Shown: positions 38,156-47,359 of the stretch, in pieces
How the letters are laid out: each line of letters begins with the position of its first letter
Position numbering within the stretch: the first letter of the stretch is position 1
From: Corynebacterium sp. J010B-136
Lineage (GTDB): Bacteria > Actinomycetota > Actinomycetes > Mycobacteriales > Mycobacteriaceae
Direction: 5' to 3'
Assembly: GCF_002967075.1 (NCBI RefSeq)
Contig: NZ_PUGE01000002.1
Coordinates: 310,001 to 374,000 of the forward strand
Length of the DNA stretch: 64,000 nucleotides
Program-made: the position numbers and the translations under genes
The notes under the pieces: model-generated
Seen by the model: the letters and a program-made list of their open reading frames with translations, nothing else
Told to the model about the DNA's origin: nothing
Databases searched by the model: none

Positions 38156-40257
38156 CACTGCACGGAGTTAGCTGGAATGTGCAGCTGCAGGTTGTTATCA
38201 CAGGATGTGAGGTTGCGGGCAAGCTCATTGCCGGCGCCTTCATAGACCGCGTCGTCCGTGTTTAAGATTAACTCCCACTCGCCGTCGAAGGGCACCCACA
38301 TGCCATAGGCAGGCTGTGAGGTGCCGGCGAAGTTGCACACCGCCAAGATGGTGGAGCCATCTGCGCCGTAGCGTACGTAGCCGAGGATGGAGTTGTTGCC
38401 ATCGTCAGCCTTGACCCATTGGAAGCCATCTTGGGTGAAATCCTGAGACCACAGTGCCGGGTGGGCTTTGTAGGTGTGGTTGAGGTCGCGAACAAGGCGC
38501 TTAATACCGTGGTGGTATTCATGGCCCCAGCCGTCCAAATTGGACCAGTCTACGGAATAGGCTTCGGCCCATTCGGTGGTCTGGCCAAATTCGCAGCCCA
38601 TGAACATTAGTTTCTTGCCGGGGTGGCTAAACATATAACCAAACAGCGCGCGCACGCCAGCGGCCTTGTTCCAGTCATCGCCGGGCATCCGGGTCCACAA
38701 TGTGCCCTTGCCGTGGACGACCTCATCGTGGCTAAAGGGCAGCATGTAGCGCTCTGAATAGGCATAGACCATGGAAAAGGTCAGCTCATTGTGGTGGTAG
38801 CTGCGATGGATGTGGTCATGGCGGAAATATTCCAAGGTGTCATTCATCCAGCCCATATTCCACTTCAAATTAAAGCCCAGGCCGTCGCTGTCGGTGGGGT
38901 TGGTAACTCCGGGCCAGGAAGTGGATTCTTCAGCGATTGTCAGCACGCCGGGGTGGCGGCGGTGCAAGGTGGCGTTGGTTTCTTGTAAAAACTGCACCGC
39001 TTCGAGGTTTTCGCGGCCGCCATGGACATTGGGGATCCAATCATCGCGGGAGTAGTCCAAATACAGCATGGAGGCGACTGCGTCGACGCGCAGGCCATCG
39101 ACGTGGAATTCTTCTGCCCAGTACAAGGCATTGGCGACGAGGAAGTTGCGAACTTCATTACGACCAAAGTCAAAGACATAGGTGCCCCAGTCCTGTTGCT
39201 CGCCGCGGCGCGGGTCAGGGTGCTCGTAGCAGGCTTGCCCGTCGAAGCGGCCGAGGGAGAAGGAGTCTTTGGGAAAGTGTGCTGGCACCCAGTCGACGAT
39301 GACGCCGATGCCGGCGTTGTGTAAAGCATCGATAAGCGAGCGAAGCTCATCCGGGTTGCCCCAGCGTGCACTCGGTGCATAGTAGCTCGATACTTGATAG
39401 CCCCAGGAGCCACCGAAGGGGTGCTCCGCCACGGGCATGAGCTCCACGTGGGTAAAGCCGTGCTCCAAAAGATAAGGAATGAGCTCTTTTTCTAGGGTTG
39501 CGTAGTTGGAGCCTTGCTTCCAGGAGCCGACGTGGACTTCATACACGCTCATTGGGACGTTCAAGTCCGAGTTACGCGATTGGAGCCACTGCTCGTCATT
39601 CCACTGGTAGGAAGACTCTTCAATGATAGAGGCTGTCTCCGGTGGCGCCAGGGTCTTGCGCGCCATCGGGTCTGCTTTATCAATGCGGTGGCCGTCCTTG
39701 GTCTGGATGGCGAACTTATACCGCTCGCCCGCGCCAATGCCGGGGATAAAGACTTCCCAAATGCCTGTCGAACCCAAAGAACGCATGGGGTATTGCGCAG
39801 CATTCCAGCCGCAGAAATCACCTACGACAGAAACACCTTCGGCATTGGGAGCCCACACGGCAAAAGCTGTGCCGGTAATGGAGCCGAGCTCAGAGTCGAA
39901 GGTCTTGATATTGGCACCAAGTACATCCCACAGGCGCTCATGACGCCCCTCGGAAATTAGGTGCAAGTCCAAAGAACCCAAAGTCGGCAGGAATCGGTAG
40001 CCATCGGCAACATCGCGCGGGGGCTGGGCCGGGTAGGTAATGCGCAGACGGTAATCTTCATTGTCTTTTAACTCGGCGAAGAAAATATCATCGCCAAGGT
40101 TGCGCATCGCTATGACATCGGTGGCGGTTACAAGTTCCACGCGCTGTGCCCCAGGGCGGCGAGTATGCACTGTGCCGTCGTGCCAGCCGTAGAGGCCATG
40201 TGGATTGTAGTGGCGGCACTGGTTTAAAAGATGCAGATCATCTGCGGGAATGCTCAT
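38137..40257 (-). CDS. glgB: 1,4-alpha-glucan branching enzyme
   Basis: GlgB makes alpha-1,6 branches in glycogen. It has the N-terminal CBM48-like domain (GTAFAVWAPNAEGVSVVGDF near 130), the GH13 barrel with nucleophile Asp in DGLRVDAVASM (residue about 390), the acid Glu in LTIAEESTSW (about 440) and the transition-state region FSHDEVVHGKGTLW. Length 706 is normal. It starts 40 nt after glgE; the two form the GlgE pathway pair that builds branched alpha-glucan from maltose-1-phosphate. Confidence 0.97.
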   Translation of the reverse strand: MSIPADDLHLLNQCRHYNPHGLYGWHDGTVHTRRPGAQRVELVTATDVIAMRNLGDDIFFAELKDNEDYRLRITYPAQPPRDVADGYRFLPTLGSLDLHLISEGRHERLWDVLGANIKTFDSELGSITGTAFAVWAPNAEGVSVVGDFCGWNAAQYPMRSLGSTGIWEVFIPGIGAGERYKFAIQTKDGHRIDKADPMARKTLAPPETASIIEESSYQWNDEQWLQSRNSDLNVPMSVYEVHVGSWKQGSNYATLEKELIPYLLEHGFTHVELMPVAEHPFGGSWGYQVSSYYAPSARWGNPDELRSLIDALHNAGIGVIVDWVPAHFPKDSFSLGRFDGQACYEHPDPRRGEQQDWGTYVFDFGRNEVRNFLVANALYWAEEFHVDGLRVDAVASMLYLDYSRDDWIPNVHGGRENLEAVQFLQETNATLHRRHPGVLTIAEESTSWPGVTNPTDSDGLGFNLKWNMGWMNDTLEYFRHDHIHRSYHHNELTFSMVYAYSERYMLPFSHDEVVHGKGTLWTRMPGDDWNKAAGVRALFGYMFSHPGKKLMFMGCEFGQTTEWAEAYSVDWSNLDGWGHEYHHGIKRLVRDLNHTYKAHPALWSQDFTQDGFQWVKADDGNNSILGYVRYGADGSTILAVCNFAGTSQPAYGMWVPFDGEWELILNTDDAVYEGAGNELARNLTSCDNNLQLHIPANSVQWYKYVQ

Positions 40258-40297
40258 GGTTTAACGCTACCTTGGAAAATGAAAATATGGGGCGGGA

Positions 40298-42325
40298 TTA
40301 GGGACGGTAATCAGTGACATGGCGATACGCCAGTGCTTCTCGATGCTCCTGTGGCACCCGAGGCAGCAAGAAGATATGGGCGACATCGCGCAGTGGTTCA
40401 AGGCGTACGAAGTTTCGCCTCGACCACTCGTAGCTATTGCCCGAGATAAGATCATCGACTTGGTAGGACGCAGTTGGACTCTTACCTTCGGCATTGAGTC
40501 CAACTGCGTCGTAGTTAATAGTGACGGTGGCTTCTTGGGCATTGCGCGGATCGAGGTTGATGACCACCAAGATGACATTGCCGGTGGTGGCATCAGCCTT
40601 GGAATAGGCCATGACATTGGCGTTATCGACGTCGTGGAAATGCAGGTTGCGCAATTGCTGCAAGGCAGGGTTGTTGCGGCGCAGCATATTCAAGTGCCGG
40701 ATGAAGCTTTCCAGCGAATCTCCGGAATTAACGGCTCCCTGGAAATCGCGCGGGCGCAGTTCATATTTTTCCGAGTTGAGGTATTCTTCGCTGCCTGGTT
40801 TGACCGGCACGTGTTCGTAGAGCTCATAGCCGGAGTACACACCCCACAGCGGCGAGAGGGTCGACGCTAGCACGGCGCGGATGGCAAACATCGCGCGACC
40901 GCCGGTTTGCAAAGACTCGTGCAAAATATCCGGGGTGTTGACAAAGAGGTTGGGGCGGCAGATATCTGCTTGCAGCGCGTGCTCCGTAGCGAACTCTGTG
41001 AGTTCTTCCTTGGTGGTCTTCCACGTGAAGTAGGTATAAGACTGAGAGAAGCCATTTTTAGCTAAACCGTACAAACGCGCGGGGCGGGTAAAAGCTTCGG
41101 CGAGAAAGATGACGCCGGGGTGGCTCGCGTGGACTTTAGTGATAAGCCACGACCAGAAATTCGTGGGCTTAGTGTGCGGGTTATCCACGCGGAAGGTGCT
41201 AACGCCAGCTTCGACCCACAGCATGACCACGCGATAGATTTCTTCATAAACCAAATCCGGTGCGTTATCGAAGTTGATGGGATAGATATCCTGGTACTTC
41301 TTCGGCGGATTCTCTGCATAGGCGATGGTGCCATCGGCTAAGACAGTGAAAAACTCCGGATGAGTTGTCGCCCACGGGTGATCGGGGGAGGCTTGCAGCG
41401 CTAAATCGAGTGCCACTTCAAGACCCAGTTGATTTGCGCGTTCAACAAGTGCTGTGAAATCTTCCATGGTGCCCAGCTCTGGGTGCGTGGCCGTGTGATC
41501 TTGAATGGCCCATGGTGATCCCACATCATCAGCTTCTGGGGTCAAGGTGTTATTTTTACCCTTGCGGTGTACTTGTCCGATGGGGTGGATCGGAGGGAAG
41601 TACACAGTGTCAAAGCCCATCGCAGCTACACGCTCGAGTGCTTTGGCAGTGGTGGCAAATGTGCCATGCACGGGTTTGCCGTTGTCATCCCAGCCACCGG
41701 TGGAGCGCGGGAAAAGCTCATACCAGGAATTAAATAATGCCTGGGGGCGCTCCACACGTACCTGCTGCGTTGGCCCTTCGGTCAGCAGCTCGCGAAAAGG
41801 GTGGTGCCACAAGATCTCGCGGACTTCATCGGAAAGCGCTAATTCCACACGCTCTTCGAGACTCGCCGTGCGGTCATCGAGTGCTACACCCGCTTTCAAC
41901 AAGGTGCGTCCCTTATCGCCGTCAAGCTCGAGCCCGGCGCGCGCGTAGAGATTGGAGCCGTGGGCCAAGTCATTGGCTAATTCTTCAGCGTCTTGGCCAG
42001 CAGCGAGTTTCTTTTCGACGGCATCGCGCCAGGTTGATATCGGGTCTGACCAGGCGTCAACGCGGAAGTACCAAGTGCCTTCGGTGCCGGGGGTGAAAAT
42101 GCCGTGCACACGGTCGGGAACAAAGCGATCTACGGTCATCGTGGAGGTAGCTACCGTGTCAGGATCCCTATCGGACCACACATTTAAAGTGGCGGCGATG
42201 GCAGCGTGGCCCTCGCGCCACACCAAAGCGGTAACGGGTACTACTTCACCCACAACTGCTTTGACGGCTAAGTTTCCATTATCTATCCGCGGGCGGACGT
42301 CATCTATCCCAAGGCGCTGAGTCAT
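40298..42325 (-). CDS. glgE: Alpha-1,4-glucan:maltose-1-phosphate maltosyltransferase GlgE
   Basis: GlgE extends alpha-glucans using maltose-1-phosphate made from trehalose, a pathway known in actinobacteria. The 675-residue GH13_3 enzyme has the nucleophile Asp in TFRVDNPHTKPTNFW (about residue 379) and the acid Glu in VIFLAEAFTRP (about 408). The substrate-binding block ASTLSPLWGVYSGYEL lies near 490. Its N-terminal beta domain is intact. It is the first gene of glgE-glgB and is divergent from the ABC ATPase, 67 nt away. Confidence 0.97.
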   Translation of the reverse strand: MTQRLGIDDVRPRIDNGNLAVKAVVGEVVPVTALVWREGHAAIAATLNVWSDRDPDTVATSTMTVDRFVPDRVHGIFTPGTEGTWYFRVDAWSDPISTWRDAVEKKLAAGQDAEELANDLAHGSNLYARAGLELDGDKGRTLLKAGVALDDRTASLEERVELALSDEVREILWHHPFRELLTEGPTQQVRVERPQALFNSWYELFPRSTGGWDDNGKPVHGTFATTAKALERVAAMGFDTVYFPPIHPIGQVHRKGKNNTLTPEADDVGSPWAIQDHTATHPELGTMEDFTALVERANQLGLEVALDLALQASPDHPWATTHPEFFTVLADGTIAYAENPPKKYQDIYPINFDNAPDLVYEEIYRVVMLWVEAGVSTFRVDNPHTKPTNFWSWLITKVHASHPGVIFLAEAFTRPARLYGLAKNGFSQSYTYFTWKTTKEELTEFATEHALQADICRPNLFVNTPDILHESLQTGGRAMFAIRAVLASTLSPLWGVYSGYELYEHVPVKPGSEEYLNSEKYELRPRDFQGAVNSGDSLESFIRHLNMLRRNNPALQQLRNLHFHDVDNANVMAYSKADATTGNVILVVINLDPRNAQEATVTINYDAVGLNAEGKSPTASYQVDDLISGNSYEWSRRNFVRLEPLRDVAHIFLLPRVPQEHREALAYRHVTDYRP

Positions 42326-42392
42326 GATTGCTAGGTTAGTCGAGCTGTGTCACTTTCACCGGTCAACCAAAAATTAGGACACAATAGAGGGT

Positions 42393-43274
42393 GTGAATGT
42401 ACCTATGTCTAACTCTTCAGCTCAATCTCCGTCGCAGGCTGCCGCCGAGACCTTAGAAACCCACGATGATTTGCTCGTTGACTTCCGGGGCGTGGAATTG
42501 CGCCGCGGTGGCAATACACTGGTTGGCCCAGTGGATTGGCAAGTGGAATTAGATGAACGGTGGGTCGTGATTGGCCCCAACGGCGCGGGTAAGACTTCGC
42601 TGGTGCGCATGGCAGCAGCAGAAGAATTCCCGTCTGCGGGTACGGCCTTTGTGATGGGGGAGCGTATCGGCAAGACCGATATGCGCGATCTGCGCGCGGC
42701 GATTGGTATGTCCTCGGCGGCAGTACAGCACCGTATCCCGGATGAGGAGGTTGTACAAGACTTAGTTATCTCCGCCGGTTATGCAGTCTTAGGACGCTGG
42801 CGCGAGGAGTACGACGATATGGACTTTGACCGCGTCGGCGAGATCCTCGACCAGGTCGGCGCGCACCACCTGGCGACGCGGAGGTGGGGCACTTTGTCCG
42901 AAGGTGAGCGCAAGCGCGTCATTTTAGCCCGCGCATTAATGTCTGACCCTGAACTTTTAATCCTGGATGAGCCAACCGCCGGCATGGACTTAGGCGGACG
43001 TGAAGACTTAGTCGGCTACTTAGGTGATTTGGCGTTGGATGCCGATGCCCCAGCAATCGTGATGATTACCCACCACGTAGAAGAAATTCCTTATGGCTTT
43101 ACCCACGCGATGATTTTGGACGAGGGCAAAGTAGTCGCCAAGGGACTTATCAACTCGGTGATGACCTCGCAGAATCTTTCCCAGGCATTCCATCAGCCGA
43201 TTCAGGTGGATCGCATCGGCGATCGCTATTTTGCCCGCCGTATCCGCTCGGCACGCACCAGCCACCGCAAGTAG
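42393..43274 (+). CDS. ABC transporter ATP-binding protein without visible partner
   Basis: A single ABC ATPase of 293 residues. Walker A is GPNGAGKTSLVRM near residue 58. The signature motif is LSEGERKRV, with degenerate LSGGQ spacing. Walker B is LLILDEPTAGMDLGG, and the switch His is in MITHHVEEI. No permease or binding protein is adjacent, so the substrate is unknown; a role outside transport is possible. GTG 42393 has a CACAAT box 7 nt upstream and no ribosome-binding site, suggesting a leaderless message. ATG 42405 is an alternative start. Confidence 0.85.
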   Translation: MNVPMSNSSAQSPSQAAAETLETHDDLLVDFRGVELRRGGNTLVGPVDWQVELDERWVVIGPNGAGKTSLVRMAAAEEFPSAGTAFVMGERIGKTDMRDLRAAIGMSSAAVQHRIPDEEVVQDLVISAGYAVLGRWREEYDDMDFDRVGEILDQVGAHHLATRRWGTLSEGERKRVILARALMSDPELLILDEPTAGMDLGGREDLVGYLGDLALDADAPAIVMITHHVEEIPYGFTHAMILDEGKVVAKGLINSVMTSQNLSQAFHQPIQVDRIGDRYFARRIRSARTSHRK

Positions 43275-43308
43275 TGCGAAGTGTCGAAGACACGGCAGCA
43301 CTACTTGC
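43267..43308 (+). terminator. Stop-codon hairpin at the end of the ABC ATPase gene
   Basis: GCAAGTAGTGC (43267-43277), which includes the TAG stop, pairs perfectly with GCACTACTTGC (43298-43308). An inner stem GTGTC/GACAC fills part of the loop. No T-run follows. Confidence 0.6.
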
Positions 43309-43329
43309 CGCACCACTACTTGCCGCACC
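43300..43329. repeat. Perfect 15-bp tandem duplication of the terminator arm
   Basis: ACTACTTGCCGCACC occurs at 43300-43314 and again at 43315-43329 without change. The unit carries the right arm of the preceding hairpin, so two alternative arms are available. This is the same arrangement as at the end of glgB. Confidence 0.8.
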
Positions 43330-43393
43330 GTTGGGGGTAGAGGCTTTGAAGCAGTCTTAGCTTTGTGTAGGGAAGACGTACGATATAGGGGAA

Positions 43394-44278
43394 ATGGGCG
43401 ATACAGATAAGAATCTGAGTAGAGCTCAACATTTTGACCCGGCTCAGATTGATGCGATTGATCACGCCGATACCACGGGATTTAACGGCGGTAGGATGGC
43501 AGCGACCGTCCTTTTGATTCGTGATGGGCAAAATGGCCTCGAAGTCTGGGTACAAGAGCGCGTCTCCACCATGGTCAACTATCCCGGATACGTGGTCTTT
43601 CCCGGCGGCGGGGTAGATAGCCGTGACTTTCCACCGCGGTCCTGGGACTCGGGTGAATTTTGGGCAGGGCGCTCCGTGGTGTCGATGGCTAGGCGGATGG
43701 GCGTGACCAAATATAAAGCGCACGCCTTGGTCTTTGCCGCTGCCCGCGAGTTATTTGAAGAATCGGGCACACTGTTGGTTGTGGATGATGACGGCCCGAT
43801 TCAAGACTCTTCGCCTTTTCATGACCAGCGCCAGTTGCTGGAGACCCATGAAGTCTCTTTTACCGACTTTTTGGCAGAGAACTCCATGAAGGTTGACTCA
43901 GACTTGCTCATTCCCTGGGCGCGCTGGGTCGGTTCGTCTGGTGCGAAAAACTGGTTTGATACCTTCTTTTTCGTAGCCTTATTGCCCAAGGGACAAACAC
44001 CTGATGGCGAAACCGGGGAAGCGGCCGATGCTAACTGGTTTCCGCCGCGGTTATTGCTCGACGGCTGGAAAGCGGGACTGGTTCGCTTGGTCATCCCTAC
44101 CTGGGCGCAGCTGCAACGCCTAGCGCAGTATGACTCGGTGGCAGAAGTCATCGACGCAGCATCCTTGTCTGATACCCGCCCGGTCATCGGAGACCCCGAA
44201 GATGACCCGCGCTACCATGACTTTTTCACCACCACTCCCATCGATCGGATTACATGGCGTTCTCATCAGCAGAAGTAG
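43394..44278 (+). CDS. NUDIX hydrolase
   Basis: A 294-residue NUDIX protein. The fold begins at AATVLLIRDGQNGLEVWV. The box is recognisable as PGGGVDSRDF then, after a long insert, AAARELFEESGTLL, which gives the REXXEEXG metal site. The insert between the Gly and the Glu helix resembles coenzyme A- or ADP-ribose-type subfamilies, but the substrate cannot be assigned. The 3' end overlaps the next gene by 25 nt, so translation is coupled. GGGGAA lies just upstream of the ATG. Confidence 0.85.
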   Translation: MGDTDKNLSRAQHFDPAQIDAIDHADTTGFNGGRMAATVLLIRDGQNGLEVWVQERVSTMVNYPGYVVFPGGGVDSRDFPPRSWDSGEFWAGRSVVSMARRMGVTKYKAHALVFAAARELFEESGTLLVVDDDGPIQDSSPFHDQRQLLETHEVSFTDFLAENSMKVDSDLLIPWARWVGSSGAKNWFDTFFFVALLPKGQTPDGETGEAADANWFPPRLLLDGWKAGLVRLVIPTWAQLQRLAQYDSVAEVIDAASLSDTRPVIGDPEDDPRYHDFFTTTPIDRITWRSHQQK

Positions 44279-45492
44279 AGTATCTCACCGCGAATCAGCA
44301 AGCCATCGCGGCTACCGGGCACACACTCGAGTTGAGCAAAGCTTCCACCATGGCGGATATGACTGTGTTGCGCGCGCAGTTCGGGGAGTTCTCCCGCGCG
44401 GTCGCAGAGCTGATTTCCGCGCGCAGGGCAGGGGTGCGCACCCACAAATTCCCCGGAGACTCAGCAAGCTTCGTCTCATCTGAGCGGAGTGAAAAGGAAG
44501 CGAGCGACAGTGAGGCTGAAATTTTCACGTGGTTGGTGGATACCGATTCCATCCAGCAAGCAACCCCGGAACCCGTAGCGCGCTTTCGCGCCCAAGAGCT
44601 ACAAAGTATTGGAGTTTCAACGGTGCATGACATTACGTGCTCCGTGGGCTTTGAAGGCGCGGCACTACGCAGGGCGGGTATCGGCTACTTCGGCAGCGAT
44701 ATCGATCGCATTCGCTTATCGATGGCCCGCCACAACGTTCCCACCGGTCACTTCTTTCAAGCAGATGCGCTGACGCAGACAACCAATGCCGAAGTGATTC
44801 TTGCCGATCCCGCGCGCCGCGCAGGCGGGCGAAGGATTACCTCCCCAGCAGACTTACTGCCGCCATTGCCGAATTTAGTATCCACCCACGCTGATAAAGC
44901 GCTCATGGTTAAATGCGCCCCCGGTTTGGATTTCTCCGACTGGGACGGCGGTATTACCGTGACCTCATTAGAGGGGGGAGTCAAAGAAGCGTGTTTATAT
45001 AGCCCGCAGTTGAAGAAGACCCGCAGGGCGGTGCTTTTGGCATCGACAAGTAAAGGCGATAGCGAACCTGTCCCTTATGTCCTAGAAGAATATTCCGGCG
45101 ACCGCGAGGACCTACCCGCTGCCGGGGAAATTTCTGACTTTCTCATCGACCCGGATGGAGCCATCGTACGCGCCGGGTTGGTCAAAGATTATGCGGCGCG
45201 CGAGGGCCTGTGGCAGATAGATGACCGCATCGCATATTTGACCGGACCGCGAATTCCGACCGGGCGCTCAGGGTTTCGATTCATCGAAGAAGTGCCGATT
45301 AAGAAATTAAAATCTGCGCTCGCAGCCCTTGACTGCGGACGTGTAGAAATTTTAGTGCGCGGCGTCGATACCGACCCTGACCTGCTGCGAAAGAAGCTTA
45401 AATTGCGCGGAACTAAAGAATATGCCGTGATTATTACCCGCATTGGCACCCGCGGCGTGGCTCTAATTTGCTCCGCGCGGGAGTGGGCTTAG
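44254..45492 (+). CDS. Class I SAM methyltransferase with THUMP-like C-terminal domain
   Basis: A 412-residue actinobacterial protein with a methyltransferase domain at about 115-270. It has a SAM site around DITCSVGFEGAALRRAG and the motif VILADPARRAGG near 190. The C-terminal THUMP-like region (about 330-412) includes GTKEYAVIITRIGTRG. The family is predicted to modify RNA; the target is unknown. An odd Ser/Glu-rich stretch near residues 72-87 (SSERSEKEASDSEAE) looks like a local insertion. The start overlaps the NUDIX gene end. Confidence 0.82.
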   Translation: MAFSSAEVEYLTANQQAIAATGHTLELSKASTMADMTVLRAQFGEFSRAVAELISARRAGVRTHKFPGDSASFVSSERSEKEASDSEAEIFTWLVDTDSIQQATPEPVARFRAQELQSIGVSTVHDITCSVGFEGAALRRAGIGYFGSDIDRIRLSMARHNVPTGHFFQADALTQTTNAEVILADPARRAGGRRITSPADLLPPLPNLVSTHADKALMVKCAPGLDFSDWDGGITVTSLEGGVKEACLYSPQLKKTRRAVLLASTSKGDSEPVPYVLEEYSGDREDLPAAGEISDFLIDPDGAIVRAGLVKDYAAREGLWQIDDRIAYLTGPRIPTGRSGFRFIEEVPIKKLKSALAALDCGRVEILVRGVDTDPDLLRKKLKLRGTKEYAVIITRIGTRGVALICSAREWA

Positions 45493-45600
45493 GCACCTTT
45501 GGAGACTTTAAAGTAGTTCTAAAGTAGGTATGCCTACTACTATGGGCAGTTGAATGAATTACGCAACATTTAACTGAGCTAAAGAAAAGGTGAATGCCTA

Positions 45601-46404
45601 ATGCCCACGATCGTGGCACTGGTCAAGCACGTTCCTGACACGTGGTCGACCAAGACCTTAGACTCCGACCACACGCTAAACCGCGAAGCGGTTGACAACA
45701 TGTTGGACGAAATCAACGAATACTCCGTTGAGCAAGCCCTGCGGCTCAAAGACGCCAATCCAGAATTCCAGGTCGTGGCGCTGACCGTTGGACCAGCAGA
45801 TGCGGATGAAGCGTTGCGCAAGGTCCTGGCCATGGGCGCTGATGATGCCGTGCACGTACAAGATGATGCACTCGCTGGCTCTGATGCCTTGGCAACCACC
45901 TGGGTCATCCACAATGCACTCAACGCTATCGCCGCAAAGCACGGCAGCGTTGACTTGGTGGTTTTGGGCAATACCTCCACCGATGGTGAAACCGGCCTGC
46001 TCGCGGGCATGTTGGCGGAATACCGCCAGGCCCCAGCGCTGACCAATGTGCTCTCTGTGAACCTGGGCGATGGCAAAGTCACCGGCACCCGTGAAGACGC
46101 TGCTGGGCACTGGGAGCTTTCTGCCGCACTGCCAGCTATTGTCTCCGTCACTGACAAGGCTGACCAGCCACGCTTCCCGAACTTCAAGGGACTTATGGCT
46201 GCGAAGAAGCATGACGTCACCGTGTGGTCTATTGCTGATATCGGCGTGGATGCTGGCAACGTCGGCCTTGCAGCCTCTACCACCGTGGTGAACTCGTCGG
46301 CACAAAAGCCAGCGCGTACCGCAGGTGAAGTTATTGATTCCGGCAGCCCAGAGGAAAAGGCAGCGCAGGTCGCTGACTTCCTGGCCTCGAAGAACTTAAT
46401 TTAG
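45601..46404 (+). CDS. etfB: Electron transfer flavoprotein beta subunit (FixA)
   Basis: EtfB and EtfA form a soluble FAD/AMP heterodimer that collects electrons from acyl-CoA and other dehydrogenases. The 267-residue subunit has MPTIVALVKHVPDTW and the AMP-binding region VVLGNTSTDGETGLLAGMLA, with the adjacent ALPAIVSVTDKADQPRFPN. AAAGG precedes the start. The order etfB-etfA-nifS-mnmA is shared with C. glutamicum and mycobacteria. No ETF:quinone oxidoreductase is in this window. Confidence 0.95.
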   Translation: MPTIVALVKHVPDTWSTKTLDSDHTLNREAVDNMLDEINEYSVEQALRLKDANPEFQVVALTVGPADADEALRKVLAMGADDAVHVQDDALAGSDALATTWVIHNALNAIAAKHGSVDLVVLGNTSTDGETGLLAGMLAEYRQAPALTNVLSVNLGDGKVTGTREDAAGHWELSAALPAIVSVTDKADQPRFPNFKGLMAAKKHDVTVWSIADIGVDAGNVGLAASTTVVNSSAQKPARTAGEVIDSGSPEEKAAQVADFLASKNLI

Positions 46405-46417
46405 TAGGAGAATTAAC

Positions 46418-47359
46418 GTGTCTCACGTCTATGTTTTGGTCGAGCACGATGCCGGCCAGCTAGCCCCAGTTACCGCCGAACTCATTACTGCAGCCCGTCC
46501 TTTAGGCGCTGTATCTGCCGTTGTCGTCGGTGGCCACGCTGAGGAACTTGCCCCGGAGCTGGAAAAGTTCGGAGCGGTGCAGGTTGTTAATGCCACCGCT
46601 GCTGACTATGACGCGCGCCTAATCACCCCAGAGGTCGATGCCCTGCACGCTTTGGGTCAGGCTAACCCAGCGCCGATCATCATCGCGGCAGACCGCAAGG
46701 GCAATGAGATTGCTGGCCGCTTGGGCGCACGCCTTGCCTCCGGTGTCTTGGCTAATGTCTCAGCGATTGCTGAAGACCGCTCGGCAACCTTATCGATTTT
46801 CGGTGGCTCCACTGAGGTCACCGCTTCTGCTCACGGTAATTGCCCGGTGTATACCGTGCAGCCAGGAGCAGTAGAGCCCTCTGAGGCACCGGCACAGGCG
46901 CAGGTTGTGCCAATGCCACTGCCAGCAGCAACCGAGCGCGATGTGCAGGTTGTAGGATTCACACCAGCAGTGAAGTCGGCGCGTCCGGAATTGGGCACTG
47001 CCAAGACCGTCGTCGCCGGTGGCCGCGGTGTGGGCAATGAGTTCGCCGGGGTAGTAGAACCGCTTGCCGATGCTCTCTCTGCTGCCGTGGGCGCAACGCG
47101 TGACGCCGTGGATGAAGGCTGGTACGACCCAGCGCTGCAAATCGGTCAGACCGGTGTAACCGTCTCTCCGGATCTCTACATTGGCCTGGGCATCTCCGGT
47201 GCTATCCAGCACACCTCCGGTATGCAGACTTCTGGCACCATCGTGGTGGTCAATCAAGACCAGGATGAGCCCTTCTTCCAGATCGCTGATCTCGGCGTAG
47301 TTGCTGACCTGCATGAATTTGCGCCAGCACTCGTTGAAGAATTGAAGAAGCGCGCCTAA
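46418..47359 (+). CDS. etfA: Electron transfer flavoprotein alpha subunit (FixB)
   Basis: EtfA carries the FAD. The C-terminal FAD domain shows GGRGVGNEFAGVVEPLA, QIGQTGVTVSPDLYIGLGIS and GAIQHTSGMQTSGTIVVVNQ, then DLGVVADLHEFAPAL. The GTG start at 46418 has AGGAG upstream. The end overlaps the nifS-like start by one base (TAATG), which ties a sulfur-transfer gene to the electron-transfer operon. Length 313 is typical. Confidence 0.95.
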   Translation: MSHVYVLVEHDAGQLAPVTAELITAARPLGAVSAVVVGGHAEELAPELEKFGAVQVVNATAADYDARLITPEVDALHALGQANPAPIIIAADRKGNEIAGRLGARLASGVLANVSAIAEDRSATLSIFGGSTEVTASAHGNCPVYTVQPGAVEPSEAPAQAQVVPMPLPAATERDVQVVGFTPAVKSARPELGTAKTVVAGGRGVGNEFAGVVEPLADALSAAVGATRDAVDEGWYDPALQIGQTGVTVSPDLYIGLGISGAIQHTSGMQTSGTIVVVNQDQDEPFFQIADLGVVADLHEFAPALVEELKKRA

